Source: Caldilineaceae bacterium
Lineage (GTDB): Bacteria; Chloroflexota; Anaerolineae; Caldilineales; Caldilineaceae
Reading direction: 5' to 3'
Length of the DNA: 46,396 nt
Assembly (NCBI GenBank): GCA_022821585.1
Contig: JAJEDI010000012.1
Coordinates: 1 to 46,396 of the forward strand
In this document: positions 44,226-46,396 of the stretch, in pieces
Layout: each line of letters starts with the position of its first letter
Numbering within the stretch: the first letter of the stretch is position 1
Notes under the pieces: model-generated
Seen by the model: only the letters and a program-made list of their open reading frames with translations
Told to the model about the DNA's origin: nothing
The model's database searches: none
Translations under genes and position numbers: made by a program

Positions 44226-44275
44226 TACGCTGAGTGAGGGGATGGCTGGGGCGTGTGCCGGCTTGATGTTGGCCG

Positions 44276-44839
44276 TCAGTCCGGCTGGTTTCGGAAGCGC
44301 CAGCGGCGGGCGTAGGAGAGGGCCATGCTGGCGGCAACGGCCATGACGGCGGCGAGGACGTTGAAGAGGAGGTCGCGCTCGTCGTAGGCGCGATTGGGCA
44401 GGTAGGCTTGAATGTTTTCATCGATGAGGCCGATCAGCGAAGCGGCTATGACCGCGAGCAGAGCGGGTACGGGGACGCGGCGGCCGTGGCTGGCGCGTTC
44501 CTTTAGCGCTTCGTAGATGAAGACGGACAGTACCCCGTATTCGATGAGGTGCGTGCGCTCCTCCGGGGTCGCCATGCGCACGAAGACGAGGATGTAGACG
44601 GCGGCCACGCCGAGCGCGACCCCGATTTCGAGTCCTCCCGGGCGCGCTTTGAGCCCGTAGACCAGGATTACAGCCCCGACCAGTAAAAAACTGACCATGA
44701 AGAGGGCTTCGAGCAGGCCGTGTGTTCGCAGGTGCCCGGCAAGTGTGCGCGCGAGCCCGAGCGTGGAGTAGATGGCAACGACTACGGCCAGTGCCCAAAG
44801 CCAGAGGCGGCGTTCTCGATTGGAAGTGAAAAGGGACAT
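44276..44839 (-). CDS. VanZ-like family membrane protein
   Basis: 187 residues from the ATG at 44839; a TTG 18 codons upstream lies within a repeat and is less likely. Five or so hydrophobic helices. The pattern around HLIEYGVLSVFIYEALKERA, then LLAVIAASLIGLIDENIQAY and LPNRAYDERDLLFNV, fits the VanZ-like family, whose member VanZ gives teicoplanin resistance. The general role of the family is not known, and resistance should not be assumed here. No Shine-Dalgarno sequence precedes the ATG. Upstream is a nested inverted repeat. Confidence 0.8.
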   Translation of the reverse strand: MSLFTSNRERRLWLWALAVVVAIYSTLGLARTLAGHLRTHGLLEALFMVSFLLVGAVILVYGLKARPGGLEIGVALGVAAVYILVFVRMATPEERTHLIEYGVLSVFIYEALKERASHGRRVPVPALLAVIAASLIGLIDENIQAYLPNRAYDERDLLFNVLAAVMAVAASMALSYARRWRFRNQPD

Positions 44840-44855
44840 GGAGATCGTTAGTTTG

Positions 44856-44947
44856 TTTGCGCTTCGCCAAATGCGCTGTTTGCCCTTCGCCAAATGGCCG
44901 AGGATGGCGTCGGCTCAGGGCAAAGGATGCGGTCGGCTCAGCGCAAA
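44856..44947. repeat. Nested inverted repeats upstream of the VanZ-like gene
   Basis: Outer arms TTTGCGCT (44856-44863) and AGCGCAAA (44940-44947); inner arms TTTGCCCT (44879-44886) and AGGGCAAA (44917-44924). All are perfect 8-bp pairs. The two left arms are also direct repeats of each other within a 23-base unit (TTTGCGCTTCGCCAAATG, TTTGCCCTTCGCCAAATG), and likewise the right arms (CGGCTCAG-G/C). Confidence 0.75.
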
Positions 44948-44998
44948 GTCAGTGAAAGGGCATATTCGAAAGAGACTTGAGGGCGGCGCGGCCGGGGA

Positions 44999-45898
44999 CT
45001 ACCCTTTAATACCGGTGAGGGTGAAGCCCTCGGTGAAGTAGCGCTGCCCATAGTATGATAGCGCCATCATGGGCAGAGATACAAGAACGGACATGGCCAT
45101 CATCGGCCCCCACTGGGTGTCGCCGCGCGAGCCGATAAAGCCCATCATGGCGAGAGTAAGGGTCTGCATGCTCTTGTCCTTGAGGTAGAGGAGAGGGAAG
45201 AGGAGGTCATTCCAGGCCCAGGCGGTGACGATGACAATCTGCAGGGCGAGGATGGGCTTGGAGAGAGGGATGATGATACGCCATAGGATGACCAGATCGT
45301 TACAGCCGTCGAGGCGGGCGGCTTCAGAGAGTTCGTTGGGAATGGCGCGGAAGAACTGGCGCAGGACGAAGACCATGGCGGGATTGAGCGCGAGCATTGA
45401 TGGGATAATGGCGGGCAGCCACGTCCCAACCCAGCCCATGCGGGCCATCATCACAAAGCGGGGCACCATTGTTACGAAGTCGGGCATCAGCATGAGGCTG
45501 ATGTTGAGCATCATGAGCAGCTCGCTGCCGGGAAACCTCATCCGTGCGAAAGCATACGCGGCCAGAACACAGGAAGCCATTGTGGGTACGAGTACGAAGA
45601 CCGCAAGCATGAGGGTGTTGCGCAGGTGGAGGAGCCAGTCGCGTGCGCGCCAGCCGTCGGCGAAGTTCTCGAGGGTGACGGGGTTGGGAATCCACTGAAT
45701 GGGGAAGGTGATGCGCATCTGTTCGAGCGTTTTGAAGGCGTTGCTGAACATCCAAAAAACGGGCAACAGGGCGAGGAAGAGAAAGGCTGCGATCAGCAGA
45801 TAGGCGTTGGCGTGCTGAATGATTCTGCTGGCGCGCATGCCGAGAGTGAAGCGGCCCGCGGGAAAAATGTATCGGCGTGCGGTGCGAATGCCTGCCAT
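44999..45898 (-). CDS. Carbohydrate ABC transporter permease, MalG type, second system
   Basis: 299 residues from the ATG at 45898, which lies five bases after the stop of the MalF-type gene and has GGAGG 12 bases upstream. Six helices are expected; the EAA loop is ELSEAARLDGCNDLVILWRI, then IPLSKPIL, and the C-terminus is FTLTGIKG. The family and layout are as for the permease at 3276-4151, but the sequences are clearly distinct, so this is another sugar system. No ATPase follows it; a VanZ-like gene does. Confidence 0.92.
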   Translation of the reverse strand: MAGIRTARRYIFPAGRFTLGMRASRIIQHANAYLLIAAFLFLALLPVFWMFSNAFKTLEQMRITFPIQWIPNPVTLENFADGWRARDWLLHLRNTLMLAVFVLVPTMASCVLAAYAFARMRFPGSELLMMLNISLMLMPDFVTMVPRFVMMARMGWVGTWLPAIIPSMLALNPAMVFVLRQFFRAIPNELSEAARLDGCNDLVILWRIIIPLSKPILALQIVIVTAWAWNDLLFPLLYLKDKSMQTLTLAMMGFIGSRGDTQWGPMMAMSVLVSLPMMALSYYGQRYFTEGFTLTGIKG

Positions 45899-45903
45899 AC
45901 GAC

Positions 45904-46396
45904 TCAGTTGCCTCCCTCGTAGTAGACCCAGCTTGCGGAGGTGCGGAAGAGGAGGACGACGATGATCATGCTGATGACGAAAAGAATCCATGAGAGCGCG
46001 GCGGCGTGGCCCATTCTGAAGTACCTGAAGGCGTTTTCATAGATGAGTTGGCCGTAGAACATCGAGCCGCCGGCGGGGCCGCCGCCGGTCATCAGCATGG
46101 GGACGGAGAACATCTGAAAGGCGCCGATCAGGCTTGTGAGGAGGTTGAAAAGGGTGTAGGGAGTCAGCATGGGCAGCGTGACTTTGAACAGTGTCTGGAT
46201 AGACTTTGCGCCGTCGATTTTGGCTGCGTCGTAAAGTTCCTGGGGCACATTCTGTAGCCCGGCGAGGAAGATGAGCATACCGATACCGCCCTGGATGGCC
46301 ATGAAGATGAAGACCCATTTGACCATCACGGGATCTGTGAGCCAGGCCTGCCCCTTGGGGAAGCCGAGCATTTTGAGGACGGTGTTGATGAGGCCG
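45904..46396 (-). CDS. Carbohydrate ABC transporter permease, MalF type (5' part outside window)
   Basis: The frame stays open to the right edge, so only the C-terminal 163 or so residues are seen. They contain the second half of a CUT1 permease: the EAA loop ELYDAAKIDGAKSIQTLFKV then TLPMLTP, the string PMLMTGGGPAGGS, and a last helix before SWVYYEGGN. The binding-protein gene is expected beyond the edge. It is coupled to the downstream MalG-type gene. Confidence 0.9.
   Translation of the reverse strand, partial: GLINTVLKMLGFPKGQAWLTDPVMVKWVFIFMAIQGGIGMLIFLAGLQNVPQELYDAAKIDGAKSIQTLFKVTLPMLTPYTLFNLLTSLIGAFQMFSVPMLMTGGGPAGGSMFYGQLIYENAFRYFRMGHAAALSWILFVISMIIVVLLFRTSASWVYYEGGN

Overview
The window looks like chromosomal DNA of a high-GC bacterium, most likely a Chloroflexota member of the Caldilinea type. 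This is inferred from the style of its proteins: proline/threonine-rich extracellular linkers, a RodZ-like protein with a C-terminal Ig-like domain, many sugar and peptide ABC transporters, phytanoyl-CoA dioxygenases, sugar-phosphate isomerase/epimerases and a LarA-like racemase. No rRNA, tRNA or CRISPR was seen, so the assignment rests on gene content only.

Layout. 1-139 is the end of an IS3-family element, followed by about 1 kb with no supportable gene. 1179-2747 holds an SH3-type surface protein and a tandem pair of small membrane proteins. 3276-6724 is a carbohydrate (CUT1) importer operon without an ATPase. 7016-10467 is an envelope block: metallophosphoesterase, RodZ-like protein and N-acetylmuramoyl-L-alanine amidase. 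10646-12747 encodes the two ATPases of a dipeptide-type importer; a matching binding protein and permeases sit at 30258-33879 without ATPases. 13379-18526 holds an XRE/MmyB-type regulator, argH, two tandem CPBP membrane proteases and a DUF1992 protein. 18594-22079 is a three-gene operon: TIM-barrel isomerase, beta-lactamase-like serine hydrolase and D-aminoacylase-like amidohydrolase.

22080-23448 has no protein gene but contains heptamer repeats, a tandem 110-bp duplication and a strongly structured region that may be a non-coding RNA or an ORF-less group II intron. 23449-29807 holds a Gfo/Idh/MocA dehydrogenase, a small membrane protein and a complete ribose/galactofuranose-type ABC operon. 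34385-36210 is an AT-richer two-gene module, an AAA ATPase overlapping a DUF4276 Toprim-like protein, which I consider the best candidate for a defence system. 36259-44191 is a catabolic region: LarA-like protein, HD hydrolase, two phytanoyl-CoA dioxygenases, a membrane protein, a FucI/AraI-like isomerase and an MDR dehydrogenase. 44276-46396 holds a VanZ-like protein and the 3' part of a second CUT1 operon, cut by the window edge.

Several non-coding signals stand out. A dispersed repeat (near 3.0 kb and 39.2 kb) carries a 55-bp identical core and a neighbouring hairpin in which one base pair has changed on both sides. Long perfect stems lie between binding-protein and permease genes in two transporter operons. 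Near-consensus promoters fit the proposed translation starts, including one that would make the RodZ-like mRNA leaderless.
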